Source of the DNA: Lachnospiraceae bacterium
Lineage (GTDB): Bacteria > Bacillota > Clostridia > Lachnospirales > Lachnospiraceae
Direction: 5' to 3'
Length of the DNA stretch: 64,000 bases
Assembly: GCA_022791575.1 (NCBI GenBank)
Contig: JAAVZI010000060.1
Span: forward strand, 1-64,000
The number at the start of each line of letters is the position of its first letter. Position 1 is the first letter of the stretch. The position numbers and the translations under genes are program-made. This document shows positions 1-10,177 of this stretch, piece after piece. The notes under the pieces were generated by a model that did not search any database, had not been told where the DNA came from, and worked only from the letters and a program-made list of their open reading frames with translations.

Positions 1-1
1 A

Positions 2-163
2 ATCAAGGTTATAAAATCAAGTCAGCAACTGCATAACCTTAACATTCTCTATATTCAATTTTTAAAGCAGCCACTGAAAGATGGCTTATTTGTTGTGCGA
101 TTAAGGGAATGGATACCCTCTACTTTTCATTTTCAATCTTACCTCCCTAACATAAGAAACTGT
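2..163 (+). other. possible C-terminal fragment of an unidentified gene
   Basis: One frame stays open for 53 codons from the window edge to a TAG at 161-163 and reads like protein (it includes LKDGLFVVRLREW). No start codon or recognisable family is visible. It could be the end of a gene entering from the left or a chance open frame in AT-rich DNA. Confidence 0.2.
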
Positions 164-211
164 TAGACATTTGCGAAACTTGCCGTCTAGCATACGACTT
201 TTACAATCACC
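164..211 (+). mobile_element. internally deleted copy of the TAGG...CCTA palindromic element
   Basis: About 48 bp that join both ends of the repeat family: TTTGCGAAACTTG on the left and ACGACTTTTACAATCACC on the right, matching the ends of the full copies at 53438-53581. The central stem is missing. It sits downstream of murF. Confidence 0.5.
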
Positions 212-262
212 AAAAAATGCAAACAAGTTATATTAATCGGTTCCTTAGAGCACGTTTGAGAA

Positions 263-1627
263 TTACTTTATGTTTTGTAAATACTCAACAATTTCCGAAA
301 ATTCCATCCCATGAGATGCCTTTACAAGAATCGAATCGCCTTTTTCTAATAGCTCTGGAAATGCCTGCATAGCCGTTTTCTTATCTGCAAAATGCACACA
401 TCTGCATTCCGCCCCTGCGGAAGCCGCCTGGGAAATATATTCACTTAAGCTGCCGATCGTTATCAGCAAATCTACTTTGCTGCTGATATAAGTACCGACT
501 TCTGCGTGTAGTTCTCTTTCTTCTTGACCAAGTTCAAACATATCCCCAAGGATACAAACCTTTCTTCCCTCTGCTTCCATCAGCACATCTACAGAAGATT
601 TCATAGAAACCGGATTGGCATTGTAACAATCGTCTATAATGCTATAGGTTTCCCCATGAATCAGATTCATCCGCCCAGGCACCGACTGCAGGTTCTCAAT
701 CCCTTCACGGATTTCCTCAAGAGTCAAGCTCATTGACAGGCCAACTGCACAAGCCGCCATAGCATTCATAACCATATGCGCTCCCGGCACTGGAATCTGT
801 ACAGCCAGTTCCCCCTTCGGCGTATGCAGGATACATTTGCTTCCTTTTAATCCTAGTTTCACAATTTGATCCGCATAGATCGCGTTGCTATGGCCAAATC
901 CAAAATAAACTGGCTTCTTTCCCTGGTATTCCTCTATCGTACAAAGCTTATCATCATCCCCATTTAAGATGATTGTTCCATTTTCTTTCAGTCCTTGGAA
1001 AATCTCGGTCTTAGCCTTTAATATTCCATCTCTCGTCTTCAGATTCTCCAAATGGCACAAGCCAATATTGGTAATGACCGCAATATTCGGTTTTGCAATC
1101 TTTGTCAGCCGAGACATTTCTCCGAAATCACTAATGCCCATTTCCAATACAGCTGCTTCATGCTCCTCACGCAGCCGGAAAACCGTCAACGGTAGTCCGA
1201 TTTCATTATTAAAGTTCCCATCCGTTTTCAGTGTATGAAACTTCTGACTCAAAACACTGGCAATCAGCTCTTTGGTGCTGGTCTTTCCCACACTCCCCGT
1301 GATTCCGATTACAGGTATATTCAGCTGTTCTAAATAGAATTCTGCAATATCTTTCAGTGCCTGCAGCGAAGATTCTATTAATATATACGGATTTGTCCCA
1401 TCTAACTTTCGTTCGGATAAAGTCACCAGTGCCCCCATTTCAAACACCTGACTGATAAAGCAGTGTCCATCTACCCGCTCTCCCTGTATGGGAATAAACA
1501 AGGAATTCTTTTCTATTTTACGGCTGTCTGTATAGATAGAAGCAATCTCCTGATCCCATAAATGTTCTGGACCGTAATAAGTTCCGCCGCAGATCCTAGT
1601 TATATTTCTAATATTAATTCCTCTCAT
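263..1627 (-). CDS. murF: UDP-N-acetylmuramoyl-tripeptide--D-alanyl-D-alanine ligase MurF
   Basis: Cytoplasmic ligase that adds D-Ala-D-Ala to the UDP-MurNAc-tripeptide, the last cytoplasmic step of the peptidoglycan stem peptide. The sequence shows the Mur N-terminal domain (DSRKIEKNSLFIPIQGE), the ATP-binding loop GITGSVGKTSTKE near residue 110, FNNEIGLPLTV, and the C-terminal DDCYNANPVSM. I chose the ATG at 1627 (454 aa): GAGG lies 9 nt upstream, whereas the longer frame would use a TTG at 1642. The gene overlaps the end of ddl by 14 nt, so the two are probably translationally coupled; ddl makes its D-Ala-D-Ala substrate. Confidence 0.95.
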   Translation of the reverse strand: MRGINIRNITRICGGTYYGPEHLWDQEIASIYTDSRKIEKNSLFIPIQGERVDGHCFISQVFEMGALVTLSERKLDGTNPYILIESSLQALKDIAEFYLEQLNIPVIGITGSVGKTSTKELIASVLSQKFHTLKTDGNFNNEIGLPLTVFRLREEHEAAVLEMGISDFGEMSRLTKIAKPNIAVITNIGLCHLENLKTRDGILKAKTEIFQGLKENGTIILNGDDDKLCTIEEYQGKKPVYFGFGHSNAIYADQIVKLGLKGSKCILHTPKGELAVQIPVPGAHMVMNAMAACAVGLSMSLTLEEIREGIENLQSVPGRMNLIHGETYSIIDDCYNANPVSMKSSVDVLMEAEGRKVCILGDMFELGQEERELHAEVGTYISSKVDLLITIGSLSEYISQAASAGAECRCVHFADKKTAMQAFPELLEKGDSILVKASHGMEFSEIVEYLQNIK

Positions 1628-2639
1628 CTGACGATACCTCAATCAATTTCTCACACAGTGTTCCATAATCAATTCCCAGAACAGCGGCCTCCTGCGGAAG
1701 CAGACTGGTATCAGTCATGCCTGGCAGCGTATTGGCCTCCAGACAATAGATCCGCTCCTGCTCATCCATCATAAAATCAATGCGACAGTATTTATCCAGC
1801 AGCAGAACCTCCGCAGCCTTCAGCGCACATTCCTGCAGCTTTTGGGCAGCTTCCTCGGAAATACGTGCCGGGCAGTATTCATCGGTAGCACCTGCCTGAT
1901 ATTTATTTTTATAATCGTAAAACCCGGTTTTTGGCACAATTTCAATAACCGGATATGCCTCATGGTCGACAATTCCTACAGAAAATTCCCGGCCCTTAAT
2001 ATACTCTTCCACTACCACTTCATTTTCATAAGAAAAAGCCTCTTTTAATGCCTGCTCCAGTTCCCCTCTATGTTCTGCAATCATAACTCCTACACTAGAA
2101 CCTCCGCAGGAGGGTTTGACAATACACGGAAAAGTAAGGTCGATCTGGCAGTCTTCTAGGCAATCTTTTTTATTCAGTGTAATTCCGCGTGGGGTAGGGA
2201 TTCCATTCTGTACAAAGAGATTTTTGCTGAGCCCTTTATCCATGGCAAGTGCGCTTCCTAGATAACCGGTTCCAGTATAACGGACGCCAAACAGGTCAAA
2301 GGAAGCCTGCACTTTACCGTTTTCCCCATTTTCCCCATGAAGCGCCAGAAATACCACATCTGCCTTCTGACACAGTTCCATCACATGAGGACCCCAGAAT
2401 ACCCTTCTAGTCTTCTTTGCCTCATCCAATGTCTTGCTGTATTCATTTATTTCCTGCAAAGCTTTCTCAAAGTCATAGTCCTCTGTAAATACTTTTTCTG
2501 GACAGCGTGTTCCAAAGTACACATCCAGAAGTGCCGTATGATGGCCCTTCTTTGTCAGAGCCTGGCATACCTTGCTTCCTGTGGAAATAGAGATCTCCCG
2601 TTCACTGCTGATTCCACCTGCTAGTACAATTATATTCAT
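1614..2639 (-). CDS. ddl: D-alanine--D-alanine ligase
   Basis: ATP-grasp enzyme joining two D-alanines for cell-wall synthesis; 341 aa, normal length. Visible features are the N-terminal VLAGGISSEREIS, the ATP-grasp motifs PCIVKPSCGGSSVGV and EEYIKGREFSVGI, and the metal/ATP site LEANTLPGMTDTSLLP. The omega-loop reads GFYDYKNKY, with the tyrosine expected of true D-Ala-D-Ala rather than D-Ala-D-lactate (vancomycin-resistance) ligases. It is the first gene of a two-gene unit with murF, behind a good promoter at 2689-2716. Confidence 0.95.
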   Translation of the reverse strand: MNIIVLAGGISSEREISISTGSKVCQALTKKGHHTALLDVYFGTRCPEKVFTEDYDFEKALQEINEYSKTLDEAKKTRRVFWGPHVMELCQKADVVFLALHGENGENGKVQASFDLFGVRYTGTGYLGSALAMDKGLSKNLFVQNGIPTPRGITLNKKDCLEDCQIDLTFPCIVKPSCGGSSVGVMIAEHRGELEQALKEAFSYENEVVVEEYIKGREFSVGIVDHEAYPVIEIVPKTGFYDYKNKYQAGATDEYCPARISEEAAQKLQECALKAAEVLLLDKYCRIDFMMDEQERIYCLEANTLPGMTDTSLLPQEAAVLGIDYGTLCEKLIEVSSDERN

Positions 2640-2688
2640 TGCCTGTCCTGCCTTTCTTCTATATTATATCTCTATTACATCAAGTTCC

Positions 2689-2716
2689 ATTTTATCACTT
2701 CCCATTTGTTTGTCAA
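2689..2716 (-). promoter_or_regulatory. sigma-A type promoter for ddl-murF
   Basis: On the minus strand TTGACA (2716-2711) is followed after 16 bp by TAAAAT (2694-2689), about 50 bp before the ddl start. Confidence 0.6.
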
Positions 2717-2774
2717 TGCAAACACGTCTGAAAGGTATCTTTTTGCCAATTTACTAAATTTTTTGATTAAGTTA

Positions 2775-2803
2775 TTGAAATTTTTGTAGTTTTGTAATAA
2801 AAT
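2775..2803 (+). promoter_or_regulatory. sigma-A type promoter for the CheY-like gene
   Basis: TTGAAA (2775-2780), 17 bp spacer, TAAAAT (2798-2803), 34 bp before the GTG start at 2838. Confidence 0.6.
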
Positions 2804-2837
2804 AAAGATATATCTAAGCAGGAAGGAAGGATGAAAA

Positions 2838-3218
2838 GTGACCATAAATGATTTAACAGTACTTGTCTGTGATGATTCCATTCTGGCGCGCAAACAATTG
2901 ATGAATTTTTTAATTTCTATTGGATGCACCAATATCATTGAAGCAGCAAACGGAACCATGGCAGTAGAAATCTACAAGAGCCAGAAGCCTGATCTAGTAT
3001 TTCTGGATATCGTTATGCCGGAGAAAAATGGTATTGAGGCAACGAGAGAAATTATGGAATATGATAAAGATGCTTATATTGTAATGGCTTCTTCTGTTGG
3101 TACACAAACGAATCTGCGTGAAGCATTAAAACTGGGGGCCAAGGATTTTATACAGAAACCGCTTAATACCGCGCAGATTCAGAAAGTACTTGACACGATT
3201 ATAGAAGGAGGTTGCTGA
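2838..3218 (+). CDS. CheY-like single-domain response regulator
   Basis: 126-aa receiver domain with no output domain, so it probably acts by protein binding as CheY does. Motifs: acidic pocket VLVCDDS at the N terminus, phospho-acceptor Asp in LVFLDIVMPEKNG, and the conserved Lys in FIQKPLN. The start is GTG at 2838 after a GGAAGGA ribosome binding site. The stop overlaps the next gene's start by one base (TGATG at 3216-3220), so the two proteins are probably made together; the partner looks like a CheC/CheX-type phosphatase. No cheA or receptor gene is in the window. Confidence 0.85.
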   Translation: MTINDLTVLVCDDSILARKQLMNFLISIGCTNIIEAANGTMAVEIYKSQKPDLVFLDIVMPEKNGIEATREIMEYDKDAYIVMASSVGTQTNLREALKLGAKDFIQKPLNTAQIQKVLDTIIEGGC

Positions 3219-4108
3219 TGTATACACAATTTTTAGGAAACTACCTCTTAAACAAAGGTTATGTTACCAAAGAACAGCTGATTGAAGCTCTTCAATATCA
3301 GAAAACTGTGCATTTGAAGCTGGGCGTCCTTGCCATCCATGCTGGCTATATGACCGCCAGCCAGGTCGAGCAGATACATATTATGCAAACCCATAAGAAT
3401 GAACGGTTTGGTGAGCTGGCTGTAGAAGCAGGATTTCTAACCCAGGAGCAGGTTGATTTTCTATTAAGCTCTCAGAAGCCGGATTATCTGCTTTTAAGTC
3501 AGGCATTAGTAGACAAAGGTTATATGACGACTGCCCAATTTGAAAAAGCAATGATGGAATATCAGTCGGAATATGAGATTACAGAGAATGATTTTACCGA
3601 CGAACAATCTGACAAAGTTATGCAGTTAATTCAGCATTTTTATAAACTGGAGAATGATTCCAATTCAGAATTATTCAGTCAGTATATTACGCTGCTGTTT
3701 AATAACATTATTCGTTTTATCGGTAAGGACTTTACACCCCACGAAGCAGTCCGCCTATCTGTCTATCCGACAGATAAATGTGTCACTCAGAAAATTCAAG
3801 GAGAATTCAGCACACAGACTGCCATTGATATGAATGAAGATTCTTTTATTGCTTTTGCTTCTCGTTATGCAGGTGAAGAATTTACCGATAATGATGAATA
3901 TGTACAGGCTTCGGTAGAGGACTTTGTGAATCTGAACAATGGATTATATGTGGTAAATCTTTCTAATGAATCTTCCATTGAACTTTCCTTAGAACCACCG
4001 ATCTCCCAATTTGATACACAGTTGAATGAGAATATTGAGTATTTTCAGCTGCCAGTCACATTTCCTTTTGGGACAGTAAACTTTATTATTACAAAGACAA
4101 AAATATAG
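3218..4108 (+). CDS. MshEN-like repeat protein with CheX/CheC-like C-terminal domain
   Basis: 296 aa, translationally coupled to the CheY-like gene; AAGGAGG sits 6 nt before the ATG at 3218. The N-terminal ~110 residues contain repeated helical units (LLNKGYVTKEQLIEAL, AVEAGFLTQEQVDFLL, LVDKGYMTTAQFEKAM) like the N-terminal domain of GspE/MshE ATPases, some of which bind c-di-GMP. The C-terminal part (about 140-296) resembles CheX/CheC-type phosphatases: the segment D235-F-V-N238-L-N-N-G aligns with their ExxN signature, with Asp in place of Glu. I infer a phosphatase or binding partner for the regulator upstream; the specific activity is not shown. Confidence 0.65.
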   Translation: MYTQFLGNYLLNKGYVTKEQLIEALQYQKTVHLKLGVLAIHAGYMTASQVEQIHIMQTHKNERFGELAVEAGFLTQEQVDFLLSSQKPDYLLLSQALVDKGYMTTAQFEKAMMEYQSEYEITENDFTDEQSDKVMQLIQHFYKLENDSNSELFSQYITLLFNNIIRFIGKDFTPHEAVRLSVYPTDKCVTQKIQGEFSTQTAIDMNEDSFIAFASRYAGEEFTDNDEYVQASVEDFVNLNNGLYVVNLSNESSIELSLEPPISQFDTQLNENIEYFQLPVTFPFGTVNFIITKTKI

Positions 4109-4149
4109 TGTATGGCAACTTTTTCTATCTTAATTATTTCCAAATCAAG

Positions 4150-4197
4150 CAGGCCTGCACAGAATCCTTTTAATATCTAGGAATCTGTGCAGGCCTG
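4150..4197. terminator. bidirectional intrinsic terminator
   Basis: Inverted repeat with arms 4150-4163 and 4184-4197 (CAGGCCTGCACAGA and its complement), followed by T-rich DNA on the + side. It lies between convergent genes. Confidence 0.8.
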
Positions 4198-4234
4198 TTA
4201 TTTTCTATAACGATCTAATACTATTTCACAATTA

Positions 4235-5716
4235 TTATTTTAAAAAGCTGCGTACTACATCCGGCATCTCTTCCACATCACAAACGGTATCATGAAGAAT
4301 CTTTGCATTTCTGATTTCTTCAATAGCGTTCGGAATCTTCACATGGGAAATCTCCGACAACTGATCCACCAGCTCAAAATCCGACATGGAATCATATTTG
4401 CTGTCCACTGCTTTCATAACACTTCTTGTGAATTTATAGGGACTGGCGGTTGAGGCAATCACAGTCTTAACAGCGTCGCCGCTTTGCTCTCTGTAATCTC
4501 TATATACCGAAGCTGCAACCGCTGTATGGGTATCAATCACATATCCCTCAGCTTCATAAATGGAACGGATTACTTTAGCCGTATCCTCTTCTGAAGCATA
4601 TCCGCCAAGAAAATCTGTCAGCTTCTGTTTCATCTCATCCGTAATCTTATAGCTGCCCTGCTCCGTTAGCTGCTTCATAAATTCTGCATTCTTCACATGA
4701 TCATTTCCGGCTGTCTGATAGATCAGACGCTCCAGATTACTGGAAATCAATATATCCATGGAAGGCGACGAAGTCAGAATGAATTCTCGATTTTTATCAT
4801 AGCAGCCAGTCTCAAAGAAATCAAACAATACTTTGTTTTCATTGGACGCACAGATCAGTTTCTGAATCGGCAATCCCATATTCTTAGCATAAAATGCTGC
4901 CAGAATATTTCCAAAATTACCAGTAGGAACTACGACATTCATCGGTTCATCTTTGGTAATCTCTCCTTTTGCCAGTAATCTAGCATAGGCATAGACATAA
5001 TATACAATCTGAGGAACCAAGCGGCCGATATTAATGGAATTGGCGCTGGAAAATTGAAAGCCCTTTGCTGCCATCTCCTGTTCCATTGCTTTATCATTAA
5101 ACATATTTTTAACGCCTGTCTGAGCATCGTCAAAATTGCCTCTGATTCCCACAACCATCGTATTGCTGCCCTTCTGGGTCACCATCTGCTTCTCCTGAAT
5201 CGGGCTCACACCGTCCTTGGGATAAAAGACTACAATCCTTGTCCCCGGAACATCTGCAAAACCTGCCAAGGCTGCCTTCCCAGTATCCCCAGAGGTTGCG
5301 GTTAAAATTACGATCTCATTTTCTACCTGATTCTTTCTGGCAGAGGTGGTCAGAAGATGGGGCAGGATCGACAAGGCCATATCCTTAAATGCAATCGTAG
5401 CGCCATGGAATAATTCCAGAAAATAAGCGCCGTCTGCCTTGACGATCGGAGCAATCTCTTCTGTATCAAACTTAAAGTTATAAGCGCGCTCTATGCAGTT
5501 TTTCAGCTCTTCCTCTGTAAAATCAGTCAGAAACAGCTTCATAACCTCATATGCCGTCTCCTGATAACTTTTGCCTGCAAGCTGCTCCAGCGGCATATCC
5601 AGCTTCGGAATTGTAACCGGCACAAATAAGCCGCCATCATCCGCAAGGCCCTTTAAGATTGCCTGGGAAGCCGTTACAGTCTCACTGCCTCTTGTACTTT
5701 TATATAATAAATCCAT
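4235..5716 (-). CDS. thrC: threonine synthase
   Basis: PLP enzyme converting O-phosphohomoserine to threonine; 493 aa, the long form of the family. The PLP-binding lysine lies in HGATIAFKDMAL near residue 110, and the phosphate-binding region is TATSGDTGKAALAGF. It is the last of three leftward amino-acid genes (ilvN, ilvC, thrC) with gaps of 34 and 85 bp, so co-transcription is likely. No T-box or other long leader is present. It ends before the terminator at 4150-4197. Confidence 0.95.
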   Translation of the reverse strand: MDLLYKSTRGSETVTASQAILKGLADDGGLFVPVTIPKLDMPLEQLAGKSYQETAYEVMKLFLTDFTEEELKNCIERAYNFKFDTEEIAPIVKADGAYFLELFHGATIAFKDMALSILPHLLTTSARKNQVENEIVILTATSGDTGKAALAGFADVPGTRIVVFYPKDGVSPIQEKQMVTQKGSNTMVVGIRGNFDDAQTGVKNMFNDKAMEQEMAAKGFQFSSANSINIGRLVPQIVYYVYAYARLLAKGEITKDEPMNVVVPTGNFGNILAAFYAKNMGLPIQKLICASNENKVLFDFFETGCYDKNREFILTSSPSMDILISSNLERLIYQTAGNDHVKNAEFMKQLTEQGSYKITDEMKQKLTDFLGGYASEEDTAKVIRSIYEAEGYVIDTHTAVAASVYRDYREQSGDAVKTVIASTASPYKFTRSVMKAVDSKYDSMSDFELVDQLSEISHVKIPNAIEEIRNAKILHDTVCDVEEMPDVVRSFLK

Positions 5717-5750
5717 ATGATCATCCCTTTTCCAGTCTTGTCTTCAGGAC

Positions 5751-6788
<1,038 letters not shown>

Positions 6789-6858
6789 TTATTTTTAATA
6801 GTATTTATAACATACATACCGGCAGTACCGGCATGACGCATGCTGTATCTGATCTGAA

Positions 6859-7359
6859 TTATTCCAGATAGGTCACATCATCACTGCCTCTGGACAGTCC
6901 CGTAAGCCCGGTACGAGCCAGTTCTAAAATCTCATAATCTGCCAGCAGGCTGATAAAGGCATCCAGCTTATCCTGGCTTCCGGTTAATTCCATCACCATA
7001 GAATCTTCGCCCACATCTACAATCTTCGCACGGAAAATATCCGATATTGTAGCAATATCCTGTCTATCCTTCGCCTGGGCACGGATTTTAAGCAAAATCA
7101 ATTCTCTGCAGACAGATTTTCCGCCCATCAGAACTTTGATTTCAATGACATCTTCCTGCTTGCGGAGCTGCTTTTCAATCTGCTCAATGATCTGCGCATC
7201 CCCATTGACAACAACTGTCATACGGGAATATTTGGGATCTGCAGTTACTCCGACTGTCAAACTGTCAATATTATAGCCTCTGCGGCTGAACATACCGGCA
7301 ATCCTGCTTAACACGCCGGAAGTATTATCTACTAATAAGGAAAATACGGTTCTATGCAT
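6859..7359 (-). CDS. ilvN: acetolactate synthase regulatory (small) subunit
   Basis: 166 aa. An N-terminal ACT domain (VFSLLVDNTSGVLSRIAGMF, then RGYNIDSLTVG) is followed by the C-terminal domain found in IlvN/IlvH; it confers valine feedback on the catalytic subunit. No ilvB lies next to it, so the large subunit must be encoded elsewhere. Probably first gene of an ilvN-ilvC-thrC unit, although the methyltransferase gene upstream is only 92 bp away. Confidence 0.92.
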   Translation of the reverse strand: MHRTVFSLLVDNTSGVLSRIAGMFSRRGYNIDSLTVGVTADPKYSRMTVVVNGDAQIIEQIEKQLRKQEDVIEIKVLMGGKSVCRELILLKIRAQAKDRQDIATISDIFRAKIVDVGEDSMVMELTGSQDKLDAFISLLADYEILELARTGLTGLSRGSDDVTYLE

Positions 7360-7451
7360 ATTCTTTACCTCTTTCTTCTCTATTTGCTACACTAATTTTA
7401 GCACATTTTTTCCCATTGTCAACTGCCATGTCTGTCAGAATAGGGCAAAAT

Positions 7452-8792
7452 TTATCCACAGGACTCACAACTGCCGAATGAGATCGGCGTTTCTAACAAT
7501 ACTGCACCATACTCTGCTGCTACAGCAGTCAGACTCTCCGGTTCCTGCCCTTCAGCTGCCAGAATACCTGCCCGGCCCGGATAGATACGAAGAGCCGCCT
7601 CTAATACCTGTGGATACGCTGACTGGAACACCAAAGGAATAGAAGTATAACCGACTGTCTCTTTGACAACTCTGCGCATCATCTCTTCCCGCTCTGCCGG
7701 ACTGCCATCTACACAAATACATAATACATCCTGATCTTCATAATCGTCAATGGCATTGTAAAGGGAATCATAAATCTCTTCTTCCCAATCCTCGTTCAGT
7801 TCTTCCATGTTGGAATTTCCAATCCTGCCAATGCTGCATTCCTCATTCCATTCAATTGTCCTTCGTTCCGAAGTTATGTAAATCGGCCGGTTATCGGATG
7901 CAGGAAAACTGATATTAATATTTTGTACTTTTTCCTTAACTGCCTGAATATATTCTGGGCTGGTTCCGCAGCAGCCGCCTAATACCGATGCTCCCTCCTG
8001 AGCCAGAGCTGCCATATGCTCTGCAAATTCTTCGATTGGCATATCGTACTCTGTTATGCCATTTTTACCTAATTTAGGAATACCGGCATTGGGTTTGGCA
8101 ATTATCGGAACTTCTGCCGCCTCTCTCATCTGACGAACTACATTTCGCATTTTATCCGGCCCAGCGGAACAGTTGATTCCCAGAGCTGCAGCTCCCAGGC
8201 TTTCTAATACGATTGCCGCTGTTTTGGCATCTGTTCCATACAGGGTTCTTCCCTCTTCATCAAAACTCATAGTTGCCATCACCGGCAGGCTGACCGCTTC
8301 TTTGGCAGCAATCAGCGCTGCCCGTGTCTCCTGAAGGCTCATCATCGTCTCTACCACAAGCAGGTCTGCTCCCGCCTGCTCTAAAGCGCTCATCTGCTCC
8401 TTATACACTTCTACCACTTCTTCAAATGTAACCGGCCCCAGCGGTTCTAACTGCTGCCCGGTCATAGTGATATCTCCGGCAACCAGTGCCTTTCCCTGTG
8501 CTGCCTTGAGGGAAACTGCCACTGCCCGTCGATTAATCTCACCGGCCTGCTCCTCCAGACCGAATTCCTTTAATTTGATACGATTGGCTCCAAATGTAGA
8601 GGCATAGACAATCTGGCTTCCGCAGCGGATATAATCCTTCTGCAATTCCTGCAAAACCTCTTCATGCTCACATACCCATTGCTCCACACAGATCCCCGCA
8701 GGCATTCCGTTCTTCTGAAGATTAGAACCGGTTGCTCCATCCAGTAATACAATACTCTGATTTAAAAACTGCTGAAACTCTTCTTTATTCAC
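7452..8792 (-). CDS. homocysteine S-methyltransferase with truncated, degenerate folate-binding domain
   Basis: 446 aa; GTG start at 8792 behind GAAGGAA. Residues 1-~285 form a homocysteine methyltransferase barrel like the N-terminal module of MetH: LLDGATGSNLQKNG, the zinc cysteine in GINCSAGP and the Cys pair in GGCCGTSPEYI. Residues ~295-446 resemble only the first half of the MetH methyltetrahydrofolate barrel (VVKETVGYTSIPLVFQSAYP, then LEAALRIYPGRAGIL), but the expected DVNxG and IDSS motifs read CVDGS and VFQSA, and the domain stops early. No frameshift continuation fits in the 92 bp before ilvN. The methyl donor is unknown; there is no cobalamin domain. Confidence 0.8.
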   Translation of the reverse strand: MNKEEFQQFLNQSIVLLDGATGSNLQKNGMPAGICVEQWVCEHEEVLQELQKDYIRCGSQIVYASTFGANRIKLKEFGLEEQAGEINRRAVAVSLKAAQGKALVAGDITMTGQQLEPLGPVTFEEVVEVYKEQMSALEQAGADLLVVETMMSLQETRAALIAAKEAVSLPVMATMSFDEEGRTLYGTDAKTAAIVLESLGAAALGINCSAGPDKMRNVVRQMREAAEVPIIAKPNAGIPKLGKNGITEYDMPIEEFAEHMAALAQEGASVLGGCCGTSPEYIQAVKEKVQNINISFPASDNRPIYITSERRTIEWNEECSIGRIGNSNMEELNEDWEEEIYDSLYNAIDDYEDQDVLCICVDGSPAEREEMMRRVVKETVGYTSIPLVFQSAYPQVLEAALRIYPGRAGILAAEGQEPESLTAVAAEYGAVLLETPISFGSCESCG

Positions 8793-8894
8793 ATAGATTC
8801 CTTCTTTTTCTTCTTAATCTTACAATCTTATCTCATATCATTATGAAGTCTCACAGGCTCTTTGTCAAGCCTCCATTCCATCCGATTATTGCCA

Positions 8895-10049
8895 TTAATG
8901 TCTTTTATATTTCCGAAGCACCGGCAGCAGGCTCTGAATCTGCTCAAGGCAATAATCCAGCTGCTCCTGAGTTGTTTCTCGTGAAAAGCTGAATCGAATT
9001 GTACCTTCTGCCTGTTCCCCGGACCTGCCTATCGCCGCCAGCGTAGCGCTTTTAGCGCGTTTATTTGCCGCACAGGCCGAGCCGGAAGATACATAGATTC
9101 CTCTCTCCTCCAATGCATGCAGTAGTACCTCGCTGCGCACGCCGTCAAAATTAACACTGATAATATGGGGCGCATTTCTCTCATCTGCATAACCATTGAT
9201 ACTAACATTCTCCAACTGCAGGATCTGCCCGATAAAATATGACCGCAGCTGATACATGGCTCTGCTTTTCTGGTCCAAATCTGTATATGCTTCCATTGCC
9301 GCTTGTCCCAGCCCTGCAATTCCGGGAACATTTTCTGTACCAGAACGCATATCCCTTTGCTGCGCGCCACCCAGTATCAATGGTTTAATTTTAACCTTTT
9401 CATTTATATAAAGAAATCCCACACCCTTCGGCCCATGAATCTTGTGCGCGCTTACAGAAAGCAGGTCTATTCCCATTTTATGAGGCTGAACTGGCAGCTT
9501 TCCAAATCCCTGTATGGAATCACAGTGAACATATGTTCTATTGTTTATCCTCTTGATGATGCGTGCTGCCTCTTCTACAGGCTGTATTGTTCCTATTTCA
9601 TTATTTACATGCATAATAGACACTAAGGTAGTATCTTCCCGAACCGCCTGCTCCAACGCCTGCAGTTCAATCGTTCCATAGGAATCCACGGGAAGATAGG
9701 TAACTTCAAATCCCTGCTCTTCCAGATATTGGAACGGCTTTATAACCGAGGCATGTTCAATCTTTGTTGTTATCAGATGCTTTCCCATACGCTGATTCGC
9801 AGTGGCAGTACCAATAATAGCCATATTATTTGATTCCGTTCCACCAGAAGTAAAGATCAGCTCCTTTTCTCCAGCTTTCAAAATCCTGCCGATTCGCTCT
9901 TTCGCTTCCTTAATATAATGTTCTGCCTCCACTCCCTTTAAATGCAGTGAAGATGGATTGCCGTAATCCTCTGTCATAATCTGTATCATAATTTCTTTCA
10001 CAGAATCTGTACATTTTGTCGTTGCAGAATTATCCAGATATACTTCCAT
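8895..10049 (-). CDS. cysteine desulfurase (NifS/IscS family)
   Basis: 384 aa PLP enzyme that takes sulfur from cysteine for Fe-S clusters or tRNA thiolation. It starts MEVYLDNSATTK; the PLP lysine lies in SAHKIHGPKGVGF near residue 205; the persulfide cysteine lies in SSGSACAANK near residue 326. ATG is preceded by AAAGGAG. No iscU or thiI gene adjoins it, so the sulfur acceptor cannot be inferred. It follows prmA-rsmE in the same direction after a 128 bp gap. A sufBC pair with no desulfurase of its own lies at 51-53 kb. Confidence 0.9.
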   Translation of the reverse strand: MEVYLDNSATTKCTDSVKEIMIQIMTEDYGNPSSLHLKGVEAEHYIKEAKERIGRILKAGEKELIFTSGGTESNNMAIIGTATANQRMGKHLITTKIEHASVIKPFQYLEEQGFEVTYLPVDSYGTIELQALEQAVREDTTLVSIMHVNNEIGTIQPVEEAARIIKRINNRTYVHCDSIQGFGKLPVQPHKMGIDLLSVSAHKIHGPKGVGFLYINEKVKIKPLILGGAQQRDMRSGTENVPGIAGLGQAAMEAYTDLDQKSRAMYQLRSYFIGQILQLENVSINGYADERNAPHIISVNFDGVRSEVLLHALEERGIYVSSGSACAANKRAKSATLAAIGRSGEQAEGTIRFSFSRETTQEQLDYCLEQIQSLLPVLRKYKRH

Positions 10050-10177
10050 AACATTCTCCTTTATCTTTCAAGCCGCTCCCTTTTTCAAACGGGAAACCAT
10101 ATAATATTTCTTTATTCAGTAGAGTTTCCCAATCTTCTCTGCCCTATTCCATTTAGGAACGGTAAGTAAATCAGTTA

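Noticed and set aside
2675-2959. Leftward 94-codon ORF
   Set aside because: It covers the promoters of ddl and the CheY-like gene and the start of the latter; composition is not protein-like.
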